Positions 41,945 to 51,593 of a stretch of 64,000 nt of DNA are shown here, in pieces. Positions within the stretch are counted from its first letter, which is position 1, and each line of letters begins with the position of its first letter. The DNA comes from Diplonema papillatum (lineage: Eukaryota > Euglenozoa > Diplonemea > Diplonemida > Diplonemidae), in NCBI GenBank assembly GCA_030068145.1, contig JAPJBO010000010.1, forward strand, positions 124,001 through 188,000, written 5' to 3'. The notes beneath the pieces are model-generated. The model was not told the origin of the DNA, searched no databases, and saw only the letters and a program-made list of their open reading frames with translations. Both the position numbers and the translations under genes were made by a program.

Positions 41945-42050
41945 GCGCGAACACTGGCCGGCAGTCGCTCCGAGTATTTCCCGCAAAAAGCGGGTGCGAC
42001 GGACGGCGACGACGACGCCTTCGGGTGGCGCCGCTGCTGCAGGAGCTTGC
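41945..42050. repeat. Dispersed repeat with GACGACGACGCCTTCGGG, copy 2
   Basis: Shares the CCGGCAGTCGCTCCGAGTAT block and the GACGACGCCTTCGGGTGGCG block with copies 1 and 3. Confidence 0.75.
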
Positions 42051-42114
42051 ATTGGACAACTGGTGACTCGACCCAGCTGGGGGGACGGTCTTAGCTGGTC
42101 CACTGGGTTTCACA

Positions 42115-42365
42115 CTGGATTTTGCGGGGTGCTAACACTGGATTTCCACGCTGGATTTGTGGGTGTGGCACACTGAATTTGCGGGAGCCAACACTGGATT
42201 TCACGCTGGAATTGTGGGTGTCACTGGATTTCACGCTGGATTTGCGGGTGTGGCACACTGGATTTCACGCTGGATTTGCGGGTGTGGCACACTGGATTTC
42301 ACGCTGGATTTGCGGGTGTGGCACACTGGATTTCACGCTGGATTTGCGGGTGTGGCACACTGGTT
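42115..42365 (+). repeat. Tandem repeat, unit about 33 bp
   Basis: Seven to eight copies of CTGGATTTCACGCTGGATTT plus GCGGGTGTGGCACA. The last four are nearly identical; the first ones are degenerate. Confidence 0.85.
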
Positions 42366-42384
42366 CTAGCGGTTGTGCCGGGCC

Positions 42385-42500
42385 GTTGCTTCTTCAAAGT
42401 TTCGCAACCGGCAGTCTCTCCGAGTAATTCCTTCCGAAAGTCGGACGTCAGGGGCGGGACGACGACGCCTTCGGGTGGCGCCGCTGCTGCAGGACTTTTT
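42385..42500. repeat. Dispersed repeat with GACGACGACGCCTTCGGG, copy 3
   Basis: Same family as at 41385 and 41945. Its complement supplies the last codons of the CCCH zinc-finger gene. Confidence 0.75.
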
Positions 42501-43158
42501 CGCGGCGGGCGCGCGCGTAGTGGACGTGGACCCACGGGCACGCGCTGCCGCGGGGGCAGGACGAGCCGAGCTCGCGGCCGAACTCTGGGCACCGCTTGAT
42601 CTCGGCGGGGCGGCGCCGCCACTGCGCCTCGCACGTGCGGCAGCGCAGGATGGCCCAGTGGCGCTTGATGCGCACGTTGTCCCACGAGTTGTGCCCGCAC
42701 GGCGGGCCGGCGCCCTTCTCCTCGTCGTCGACCAACTCCGGCGGAAATTCGTCGTGCTCTTCGTCGTCCGCCCGGTGCCCGCAGCCATCGCCGACCGAAC
42801 TTCCCCGGGGACGAGCCCTGCACGGGCTATGCGCCGCCCCGTGGCTGGCGTGCGCAGCAGCTTCCAGGTCGTCCGGTTCAAGCAGACTCGGTGGTTCATC
42901 GCCGTCAACCCGGCCTGGCTTTGCTTCCGCGGCCGGCCCGGCGGAGTCTGCGCACGGGTCCTTCAACGGGGGAAGCTTCGGCACGGTGTCGAAGGAGGCG
43001 TCTCGCGCCGGCGCGCATGGACTCCGGCCTCCGGTGCCTTCGTCGTCCGTCGTCTTGCCTACTCCCACCAGCCGCGAAGCGAACTGGTACTCTAACGGGA
43101 ACAAGACGCGCGGGTAACTCGGGGGGAACGACCGCGGCGCTATTGTGGCGACGGAAAG
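42448..43158 (-). CDS. CCCH zinc-finger protein, last exon
   Basis: On the minus strand an acceptor GCGCAACAG opens a 237-codon frame: LSVATIAPRSFPPSYP, RVLFPLEYQFASRLVGVGKT, a disordered acidic and Pro-rich middle, then a cysteine-rich domain with CGHNSWDNVRIKRHWAILRC, RTCEAQW and finally CPEFGRELGSSCPRGSACPW followed by VHVH. The last part has the spacing C-x10-C-x5-C-x3-H of a CCCH finger, which usually binds single-stranded RNA. The first cysteines may form a second zinc site. The tail LQQRRHPKASSSRP comes from a dispersed repeat. The upstream exon with the start is not identified. Confidence 0.7.
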   Translation of the reverse strand, partial: LSVATIAPRSFPPSYPRVLFPLEYQFASRLVGVGKTTDDEGTGGRSPCAPARDASFDTVPKLPPLKDPCADSAGPAAEAKPGRVDGDEPPSLLEPDDLEAAAHASHGAAHSPCRARPRGSSVGDGCGHRADDEEHDEFPPELVDDEEKGAGPPCGHNSWDNVRIKRHWAILRCRTCEAQWRRRPAEIKRCPEFGRELGSSCPRGSACPWVHVHYARARREKVLQQRRHPKASSSRP

Positions 43159-43170
43159 CTGTTGCGCGCG

Positions 43171-43702
43171 CGCGAGGAAGGGAATAAGCCGCGGTTCGCG
43201 GCTGGCGAAAGAACCCTGGAAGATTCCCGGGCAGCACTGGGCGGCGACTTTTGTTGTGTGGGGGGAAGGTGTGGTGTAGTGTGGTGTAGCTTACACTTGC
43301 CTTGTGATCGCTCCGAGCGATAGAACCTCCTACAGTACGCGAATCAAGGTTCGCGGCCCGCAATAATGTTCAGTTTCCTTTGATGGACGATGACGCTGCT
43401 TGATGCTTGTGGATGCTGGTGTGGTACAAGCCGGCGCGCGAGGAAGGGAATAAGCCGCGGTTCGCGGCTGGCGAAAGAACCCTGGAAGATTCCCGGGCAG
43501 CACTGGGCGGCGACTTTTGTTGTGTGGGGGGAAGGTGTGGTGTAGTGTGGTGTAGCTTACACTTGCCTTGTGATCGCTCCGAGCGATAGAACCTCCTACA
43601 GTACGCGAATCAAGGTTCGCGGCCCGCAATAATGTTCAGTTTCCTTTGATGGACGATGACGCTGCTTGATGCTTGTGGATGCTGGTGTGGTACAAGCCGG
43701 CG
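43171..43702. repeat. Identical 266 bp tandem duplication
   Basis: CGCGAGGAAGGGAATAAGCC starts at 43171 and again at 43437, and the following 266 bp look identical. Being error-free it is either very recent or an assembly duplication. It lies just upstream of the CCCH exon, so it would fall in the intron or promoter of that gene. Confidence 0.9.
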
Positions 43703-44950
43703 CGTCTGCAGGTTCCTCGTTCTTTCGGTACCCCTTTGGAAAGGTGTAATGGTGAGTAACGTCACTGAGGGTGTGTGTGTTAAAGCTCAGTTGTGGGTAC
43801 TCCCTGCGCGGCATATAGCCCATTTTCCCGCTCGTTTACGTTACTGCCGAGGCTCCAGCCGCCCTTTCGTGATGACTACTCATTGTGCGGAGCTTTGACT
43901 GGCACGGGCGTTTGGCCTCATGGTTTACATGTTGCTGGTCACAGCATCTTTCCTGGAGCAGCCATCTTCTCTTGCACGATGCACAGCGGGGTGCATCGTG
44001 TTTCGCGCACCTCAGCGTTCGATTTCCTAGAGCCCGACACGGTGTGTGTGGGGTGTATTTAAGTTCATAGTTGAAAGTGGGTACCAGCTAACAATACTGA
44101 GTACTCGTCAATTTCATCAGTTGGTTTTGAGTTGGCGACATGCACTCTTTGGACTCCATGGCTCCTCTCCGAAGCGTGGGTGCAGCGGAATCCTTCGGAG
44201 GACGGTCAGAGCAGAGGGAAGGCAGCCAATCTCCATCAGGTGATCAGCTCAAGACTTCTGACTTCATCTTGCGCTGATGCATTCGGGTTTCGGCATTTGA
44301 GTTACGCGCATTCACCCCGATTGTTAGTAGTGCTGGCTGGAAAAATGGGCGGCGGGTGGGCTCCTCCTGTATTCGGGCTAGAAACTACGAGGGATGTGAC
44401 ACGCTGACACTGTACACTTCCCGGCGTGAGCACTCATCTGCAGACATTTGTTACACGCGCGCCGTGGCTGCATGCTTCTGGACAGCCGTGCTAACTCCAC
44501 ATGACGCTACCATCGCTTATAGTAAGGGACGGCAAGGGAAGGGAAGAGAAGCAGCTAGACCGTCCTGGAAAGCAGGAAGGAAAGGAAAGTCGCGTCCACA
44601 TCGCCTTCTTTGCACTCCCCTCGGGTCGGCAGGTCAGTAGATAGTGTTTGAGGCTGGCCGAAGCCTCGTGTCAGAAGTGCGTCAGAAACAGCGAGGCACA
44701 GAGGGAGAAATGAAATGTCACAGGTCGAGCTGAACGCCGCACGGCAAAGTCTGCGACCGTCAGCAGCTCACCGGCGGGGAGAGGCGAGATTCAAGGTTCT
44801 TGCGCACGGAGGGGCGTTGTCCACAGCGGTCTTGAGGGTGTAGTGGCTGTGCGCGGGAACCCGCGTTGCCGTCATTCGGGCTGCGCGGGACGGGAAACAA
44901 CAGCAGGCCTGCTTTGTAGAGTACCTCCACACAGCAGGTAGTATTGGTAC
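43703..44950. other. No supported gene
   Basis: About 1.2 kb. GATGCACAGCGGGGTGCATC (about 43978) is a small hairpin. No convincing frames. Confidence 0.45.
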
Positions 44951-45080
44951 CTGGCAGTGTGTGGGATCTGTACTCTATTCCGGCATGTAGCGGTAGACGG
45001 TGCAACCACGTAGCAGCACGGAGTGTCAAAATCCAGGTGGACGTGCAACACGTCATATTGCCGGAAATACTTCCGGGCTT
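44951..45080 (-). CDS. Candidate internal exon, unrecognised
   Basis: Between an acceptor GCACAAACAG and a donor CCAG/GTACCA the minus strand reads ARKYFRQYDVLHVHLDFD, then TPCCYVVAPSTATC and NRVQIPHTA. Both splice sites and an even residue composition support it. Upstream, YYMNLIKA followed by AG/GTGAGT (about 45115) may be the preceding exon. Confidence 0.4.
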
Positions 45081-45652
45081 CTGTTTGTGCGCACACTCGC
45101 GGAACTCACCTGCTTTAATAAGGTTCATGTAGTACGCTGCCAACTACTAATTCGTAGTACCAACAAATGCATTGCTAACACGATCGCCTAGCGCTCGGGC
45201 AGCACCTCCTGCCCGCGGGCGGGAGAAACGGGTTGAAACGACATAGCCAAACCCGCGGGTGCCTCTCTTTCGCCGGCCTGCATCCTATCGACGGGCGAAA
45301 CACCGGCGCAGACACAGTGGTCCCGGAGGTTTGTGCGAGCGTGTGTATGCTCCGGTTTGATAGGTACAACTACACGAAGCGCTGCCAACCGCCTCCTTTT
45401 AACAATGACAAGGCCGCAAGACCCGCAGGGCTGGCGGCAACACCTTCGTGTCGCCACGTTTTCGATGAGGCCAAATCATCGCTCTTGTAGCGTGACAACA
45501 GGCCAAGCAAAGCGCTCTGCTGCTGCAAAGCCGGAATTGGCTATTCGGCCGCGGCTTGCTGAAACCAGCGAAGTACTTCAGCGGCGTGCGGGAAACTGCG
45601 GTGTTTGGCGTTCGTGGTTAGAAGGTGGCTGTATTTTAAGTCTCCAGTTATA

Positions 45653-45805
45653 AGCCGTTCCATCCCTATCTCCTGGAACTCCATCGAATTGCCTGCCTCT
45701 GTTCATTGTAGCGAATCGAGGTCCACCACGGTCTATCAGGTACATCCCCATCCCTTGCAGCTGCATAATGCCTGGAGCTGCATTCTTCTGTCTATCACAG
45801 TCTTT
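45653..45805 (-). mobile_element. Fragment of the TGAGCCGGTCC MITE family
   Basis: AAGCCGTTCCATCCCTATCT, GAGGTCCACCACGGTCTATC and CTGTCTATCACAGTC match the complement of the MITE at 30962-31141 with many differences. A 22-base T run follows. Confidence 0.55.
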
Positions 45806-46139
45806 TTTTTTTTTTTTTTTTTAACTGGGAGCATCGTACGGAAACAAATGGGGCTAGGGGTGTGTTGGGCTAGTTCCTTTTCTCGTGGGATACGAGAAGA
45901 ACCCTCTTCCTCCGCGTCCACCCGCGGGGAAGATCTTACACCCAAAGAGAAGTTCCTTCACCAAGCGGCCATGTCATTTTGCGAATCGGCGCTTGGAGTG
46001 AAGGAAAGTCTCTTGGGAGCAAGTCTCCTGGTAGGGGGGCCCACGCAAGGCAAGCTACAATGCGGCAATTTGGGACAAAAATTATGAGGGCTTTTTTACC
46101 GCGTTTCAGCTGGAAAACTCATGCAAAACCCACGAAAAA

Positions 46140-46850
46140 CACTACTGTGGAGTAGTTAGGGTGGTAGGAAGGTGGTTCAGCCCTCGGATCGAACACCTTC
46201 TCAAAGAATTTCCAGCTCGGCACAGTGTCCCCTGGGCAATTACCATGGAAAAAGGGGGATTTCACAGGAAAGTAGATCTAATCGCGCATTCGAGGGAGAT
46301 GCTTCATGCAAAACCCCCCAGAAAATACGACTGTGGAGTAGTTAGGGTGGTAGGAAGGTGGTGCAGCCCTCGGATCGAACATCTTCTCAAAAATCTCCTG
46401 CTCGGCACAGTGTCCCCTGGGCAATTACCATGGAAAAAGGGGAATTTCACAGGAAAGTAGATCTAATCGCGCATTCGAGGGAAATGCTTCATGCAAACCC
46501 CCCCAAAAAATACGACTGTGGAGTAGTTAGGGTGGTTCAGCCCTCGGATCGAACATCTTCTCAAAAATCTCCTGCTCGGCACAGTGTCCCCTGGGCAATT
46601 ACCATGGAAAAAGGGGAATTTCACAGGAAAATAGATCTAATCACGCATCCGAGGAGATGATTCATGCAAAAACCCCCAAAAAACACGACTGTGGAGTAGT
46701 TAGAGTGGTAGAAAGGTGGTTCAGCCCTCGGATCGAACATCTTCTCCAAAACTTCCTGCTCGGCGCAGTGTCTCCTGGGCAATTACCATGGAAAAAGGGA
46801 ACTTCACAGGAAAGTAGATCTAATCGCGCATTCGAGGGAGATGCTAGGCC
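46140..46850 (+). repeat. Four tandem repeats of about 165-185 bp
   Basis: Each unit runs from GACTGTGGAGTAGTTAGGGT through CAGCCCTCGGATCGAACA and GGGCAATTACCATGGAAAAA to CGCATTCGAGGGAGATGC. Units begin near 46143, 46326, 46515 and 46685. The third is shortened. Frames through the units are not protein-like. Confidence 0.85.
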
Positions 46851-47107
46851 AAATTTTCGGAGAAACGAAACGAAGTTGGCTATTTGAGGAATATGGAACT
46901 GGAATTCTGGAGAAAATGGCTTTTTTGCCGCAGTTTCTTTTTGCCGGCTTGCTAAATAATGGTTTCCATGCCGTACAAGGAAGACCAAGCCAGCCGTTTC
47001 CTGTGTCACATCGTTTTCCGGATGCCTCGATAAGTAGCATGCCATGCAAGACGGAGCCGGCTCTTTCGCAAACCACCAAAAGCCAAGGGACAGAACAGGG
47101 CACGTTT

Positions 47108-47450
47108 TCAGAGGGGCTTCCCCGGCGTAGTTCGCTTCCTCCTCGGTAAGGTGGAGGACGGGCCCTGCGAGGCACGGGCACGCTTCTTCTTTTCTTTTGC
47201 TTCGCCCCGAGACTGCTCGTTCTTTGCCATCATGGTTCGAACTTCTTCTTCGAGCTCTCCAAAGTGAGGACTCAGCAACTCGACCAGGACATCCTTCTTC
47301 GAACGTTGAGTTGGCTGAGCTGCTTCACACACTTTGGCTAACTCCAAGAGCTGGCTCAGATACAAGGACTCGAGGGCACTAATTTGAGACTCTTCTTTTG
47401 TCACTGTATCATGCTCTTCGGCAAAGTCGTGTTTGCGATCTTCCGAGCTA
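47108..47450 (-). CDS. Candidate 3' exon, acidic/basic helical protein
   Basis: A minus-strand frame reads HDTVTKEESQISALESLYLS, QLLELAKVCEAAQPTQRS, KKDVLVELLSPHFGELEEEV, then a Lys/Arg-rich tail ending PRRKRTTPGKPL and a stop. The helical part recalls a SAP-like fold but is not diagnostic. The basic tail suggests nuclear targeting. The 5' border lies next to the minisatellite that begins at 47460, so the upstream intron would contain the array. Confidence 0.45.
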
Positions 47451-47459
47451 TCCCACCCT

Positions 47460-48690
47460 CTAGATGGTGCCTTTTGCAATTTCCTGAGCTACCGAGCTAC
47501 CACCCTCTAGGACGCGCTTTTTGAAATTTTCCGAGCTATCCCACCCTATACAACGCGCTTTTTGCAACTTCCTGAGCTATCCCACCCTCCAGTAGACGAT
47601 TTTTGCGATTTCCCGAGCTATCCCACCCTCTACAATGCGCTTTTTGCAACTTCCTGAGCTATCCCACCCTCTACAATGCATTTCTTGCGATTTCCTGAGC
47701 TATCCCACCCTCTAGGACACGCTTTTTGCAACTTTCCGAGCTATCCCACCCTCTACAACGCGCTTTTTGCAGTTTCCCGAGCTATCCCACCCTCTAGATG
47801 GCGCATTTTGCGATTTCCTGAACTATCCCACCCTCCAGGTGACGATTCTTGCGATTTCCTGAGCTATCCCACCCTCTAGATGGTGCCATTTGCAACTTCC
47901 TGAGCTATCCCACCCTCTAGGACACGCTTTTTGCGATTTCCCGAGCTATCCCACCCTCCAGATGACGATTTTTGCGATTTCCTGAGCTATCCCACCCTCT
48001 ACAACGCGTTTTTTGCGATTTCCCGAGCTATCCCACCCTCTAGATGGTGCCATTTGCAACTTCCTGAGCTATCCCACCCTCTAGGACACGCTTTTTGCAA
48101 TTTTCCGAGCTATCCCACCCTCTACAACGCGCTTTTTGCAGTTTCCCGAGCTATCCCACCCTCTGGAACGCGTTTTTTGCAATTTCCCGAGCTATCCCAC
48201 CCTCCAGGTGACGATTCTTGCGATTTCCTGAGCTATCCCACCCTCTACAACGCGCTTTTTGCAACTTCCTGAGCTATCCCACCCTCTACAACGCGTTTTT
48301 TGCGATTTCCCGAGCTATCCCACCCTCTAGATGGTGCCTTTTGCAACTTCCTGAGCTATCCCACCCTCTACAACGCGCTTTTTGCAACTTCCTGAGCTAT
48401 CCCACCCTCTAGGACACGCTTTTTGCAATTTCCCGAGCTATCCCACCCTCCAGGTGACGATTCTTGCGCCTTTTTGCAACGCGTTTCCCGAGCTATCCCA
48501 CCCTCTAGAACGCGTTTTTTGCGATTTCCCGAGCTATCCCACCCTCCAGATGACGATTTTTGCGATTCCTGAGCTATCCCACCCTCTACACCGCGCTAAT
48601 CACAATTTCCCGAGCTAACCCACCCTCTAGGTGGCGCGTTTTGCAGTTTCCTGAGCTATCCCACCTTCCACACCGCATTATTTGCAAACT
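47460..48690. repeat. Minisatellite, GAGCTATCCCACCCTC unit, about 30 copies
   Basis: A unit of about 40 bp, TTCCCGAGCTATCCCACCCT followed by CTAGAACGCGCTTTTTGCGA, is repeated over 1.2 kb. GAGCTATCCCACCCT is almost invariant, while the second half alternates among a few versions. This suggests higher-order duplication. The last copies decay into unique sequence. Confidence 0.92.
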
Positions 48691-49419
48691 CTTGAGATAG
48701 ACTGGCACCACCATAAGTGGATTTTTGGATGGTGAAAGAGGTCGCCAAAATGCACGAGCTGTCCAAAATATGGCATTACACCAAGAAAAAATGATGTTTT
48801 CGTGAGGAAGGTGTGGGTTTTTAGCTCAAAACCCATGATTGCGAAAATCTCAAAAAAATGGTATCTGGGCAAAAAAAACGCCAAGTGCATTTCCCCAGTA
48901 AACCGTCCATGAAAAGTACGATGTTCATCTGGAGGCTCGAAAATCAGCCAATCTGGGGAGGAAAAATGTGGGGCAACATCCGGGGAACATGTATAAAGGC
49001 AACAAAGTTTTCCGCGGCACGAAAAGTTTGAGCAACCACCTCTTATAATTTTTGTCCCAAAAAAAGGGGGTACGTGGGCCCCCCTACTCCTGGGAAAAAA
49101 ATTGCACCGCCGTACTGTTTCCAGAAGTCTATCAGGAGGGGGTGGATCGGCTTAGCTCCAGTTGGCCGTAGAGTCATGGAAGTTTCGAGGAAGCAAAGAC
49201 AAGAGACCGCTGGGGGCACTGGATCTTTGAGATCCAGTGCATCCACACGTGCTCCTGGACAGGGATGCAGCTGCATGTGGATACGTACCCCGTAGCATTT
49301 ACCCGTGTTGTGCTGAATGAACTCTGCTGCATGTGCGTTGTGCGAGTAAACTTTCAGAAAAAGGCACACGTGGCATAGAACATGTCCCCCCGCTCAACTT
49401 TAGTACGTGCGCTCGGCTA
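48691..49419. other. No gene seen
   Basis: AT-richer sequence after the minisatellite with short frames only. The GATCTTTGAGATC hairpin at 49223 is the only structure noted. Confidence 0.5.
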
Positions 49420-50022
49420 AGCAATGCTAAGTTCTGGTGAAGCAAAGTTCGGGCGAAGCTACGCGACAACTCCTCCCCTCCCCTCCCCATACAGTTGCCT
49501 GCACTGGCTGCAGGGAGAGGAGAGAGAAGAGAGAGGAGAAGTTCGGGTGAAGCAAAGTTCTGGTGAAGCTAAGTTCGGGCGAAACAAAGTTCGGGCGAAA
49601 CAAAGTTCGGGCGAAGAAAAGTTCGGGCGAAGCTAAGTTCGGGTGAAGCAAAGTTCGGGCGAAGCAAAGTTCGGGTTCTCGGCGCCAGTACCCATGGGAG
49701 ACCCCCCCCCCCGTCTCCGTTTCCCGTGGTGACCCAAATGCCGCGAAACTCCGCAAAAACGCAATTTTCGGGCACATTGGACCCGGAAACGCAACAAAAC
49801 CTCGAAAACAATCTTCGACCGGAAAAATGTCATGGGCGGGGTTCGAACCCGGACCCACCGGCCTGAAGGCGCCCGGTCACTCTGCCACCCGCATACCTTT
49901 TGCGAGGAAAAAAAAAAAGCTTGCCCGGCTCTTTCCAAAAACAATACACTTTTTTCATGAAGAAAAGCCGGGTTGGCTCGAATAGAGGCTATTCACATTG
50001 CATGTTCATAGGACCTCCAGTC
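49420..50022 (-). mobile_element. SINE-like repeat with B-box and AAGTTCGGGCGAAGC array, copy 2
   Basis: The AAGTTCGGGCGAAGC array (49425-49675) is interrupted by a CT/GA-rich insert. It is followed by the GGGTTCGAACCCGGACCCAC block (about 49838). On the complement, GGTGGCAGAGTGACC resembles an A-box and GGTTCGAACCC is a B-box about 40 bp later, as in a tRNA-Leu-like promoter. The end TAGAGGCTATTCACATTGCA matches copy 1. Confidence 0.72.
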
Positions 50023-50107
50023 TCGAATGAGAATGGACTCTGTTTCAGTGAACTGCGTTGCACGAACTCAAGATCTGGTCAGAAGTTCCTTGCAGGAACT
50101 CGTGCCG

Positions 50108-50776
50108 TTAAAAGAAAAAAGTTCCGCCGTGTCCATACATGGTGTTCTCCTCGGAGTTCGCGCAAGCGAGGGCGAGCCAGTGCATCATCTTTTGCAGCTG
50201 ATGGAGGTTGGTGAGCGGGTCCTGCTTGTTGTGCACGAGCAGCGCCGTGTTCACTGCGGATGCCGTGGCGAGGCGCTGGGAGGGGTCGAGCAGGCCGCGG
50301 TACTTGCAGAGAGCAGGGTCGTCGTAGGCGAGGAGGCAGAGCGCCTGCTCCATTGCTTCGAGGTGCCGCTCAGGCATGTCCTCCGACGCTATGCGATCCC
50401 GGGCGTAGTCCAGCGCAGCTTCGACCTCCCCTCCCTTCACCAGCTCAATCAGCTCCTGCAGCCGGAGTTGGAAGGACAAGTCCGCGTCTTGCAGCACGGC
50501 GGGGAACAACTCGGCGACGCGGCTCCTCGCGCCTGAGACGTCGCCGTCTTGAATCTGCTGCCGGATTTCGATGCGATCCGCCACGCTCTCCTCGACGCAC
50601 TCCTTCTCCAGCTTCGCCTCCGACCGGAAACACTCGGCGGCTTCCTTGAACCCTTCGATCTCCAAGAACTTCATGACCAACCGGTCCATGCTTTCCCGTT
50701 CGACAACGACCTCGTTCTTTTTCTTCTCGTACTCCTGCAGCGTCACGTTCTTGGACCCATCGAACAGCAACGACAT
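50108..50776 (-). CDS. GID8: GID8/TWA1 homologue of the CTLH (GID) E3 ubiquitin ligase complex
   Basis: A complete single-exon protein of 222 residues (human GID8 has 228). After MSLLFDGSKNVTLQEYEKKK comes the LisH motif, MDRLVMKFLEIEGFKEAAEC (about residues 30-50). The CTLH domain follows, with RIEIRQQIQDGDVSGARSRV, then LSFQLRLQELIELVKGG. The CRA region is EAALDYARDRIA, MEQALCLLAYDDP and SAVNTALLVH. GID8 is a core scaffold of the CTLH ligase, which in yeast degrades gluconeogenic enzymes. It acts in cytosol and nucleus. The short C-terminus ending GHGGTFFF differs from relatives. A SINE-like repeat ends less than 100 bp downstream. Confidence 0.93.
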   Translation of the reverse strand: MSLLFDGSKNVTLQEYEKKKNEVVVERESMDRLVMKFLEIEGFKEAAECFRSEAKLEKECVEESVADRIEIRQQIQDGDVSGARSRVAELFPAVLQDADLSFQLRLQELIELVKGGEVEAALDYARDRIASEDMPERHLEAMEQALCLLAYDDPALCKYRGLLDPSQRLATASAVNTALLVHNKQDPLTNLHQLQKMMHWLALACANSEENTMYGHGGTFFF

Positions 50777-51350
50777 CTTCCGACCCCCCTCCCTGCTACG
50801 GGTGATTGTGGACCTTCAAGTCGCTGCACATGGTGTGCTGCGCTGCGTGCGGTTGTTGAAACCGACACGTCACGACGCAATGACCTCGAGACCGACTTGT
50901 CGAAAGAAAACGAACATGAGCGGGCAACTGGCCGGTGTCACCTAAAGCAAGCTGCAACCCCGGGCATGACCGACGCCGCTCAGGTCCGCCCTCCACACAC
51001 AGTAGACGTTACCCACATCACTACGCTATCCAGAAGGGATACCGGAAGATACGAGCCAAACTATTATTTCCTCTCGCAAGCAAGAGAGGAAACGCGGAAG
51101 AACGGAGAACCGGCTGGTCCAGAGCCGCCTGCGTCGTTTCGCAACACGCGATACTTCACGCGTATCCAGTTTTCTTGACCTGGATCCAGAAACTGGACAA
51201 CGGGGTCCGTACCGAAAGCACCAATAGCACGGGAGCAACGATGCATGCTGCATCGGCAGGCATCACCCATCTAGAACCCCTGTGCGTAGACCGAGAATGA
51301 GCCGACAGAGCCTTTGGAGCCGTCAGTGCAGGAAAACGCGTGCAAACCCG
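50777..51350. other. Intergenic between GID8 and the ubiquitin-like gene
   Basis: About 570 bp that should hold the GID8 promoter and the 3' end of the ubiquitin-like gene. No site identified. Confidence 0.5.
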
Positions 51351-51593
51351 CTAGGCCTGACCATCGGCATCAAGCACGCGAATCGTTGTTTCCGACTGCA
51401 GGGTTTTGTAGCTGCCCAAAGTTCTCTCAGCTGAGAGCACGACGCCGCACAGAACCAACCGTTTTCGCCCTGCGGGAATTCCGTCCAGGTTGCTGATATT
51501 CGACTCTATTACAGCGATAGTGTCGTTCGTGTCGACGAGGATTGGGTGCACTTTCTTCGACGGACCTTCAACAAAAACATCGATGGGTGCCAT
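51351..51593 (-). CDS. Stand-alone ubiquitin-like protein, 80 residues
   Basis: The frame starts at an ATG (MAPIDVFVEGPSKKVHPILV) and shows the beta-grasp layout: strand 1 IDVFVEG, strand 2 VHPILVD, helix DTIAVIESNISNLDGIP, strand 3 KRLVLCGVVL, the short turn SAERTLGSYKTL and the last strand TTIRVLDADG. The R-LV-CGVVL part matches the KQ-LIFAG-KQL position of ubiquitin. The C-terminus ends RVLDADGQA, without the Gly-Gly used for conjugation. It is therefore unlikely to be attached to targets unless a downstream exon changes the end. No other domain is visible. Confidence 0.75.
   Translation of the reverse strand: MAPIDVFVEGPSKKVHPILVDTNDTIAVIESNISNLDGIPAGRKRLVLCGVVLSAERTLGSYKTLQSETTIRVLDADGQA

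Noticed and set aside
42115-42430. Trp/His/Gly repeat protein on the plus strand
   Set aside because: It is a frame through a 33 bp tandem repeat and continues only as long as the repeat does.
47460-48690. CRISPR-like array
   Set aside because: Units are contiguous and degenerate, the variable halves recur, and the DNA is eukaryotic with no cas genes.
49838-49900. Functional tRNA-Leu gene
   Set aside because: A- and B-box-like words are present on the minus strand, but no complete cloverleaf could be folded and the block recurs in a dispersed repeat, so a tRNA-derived SINE fits better.
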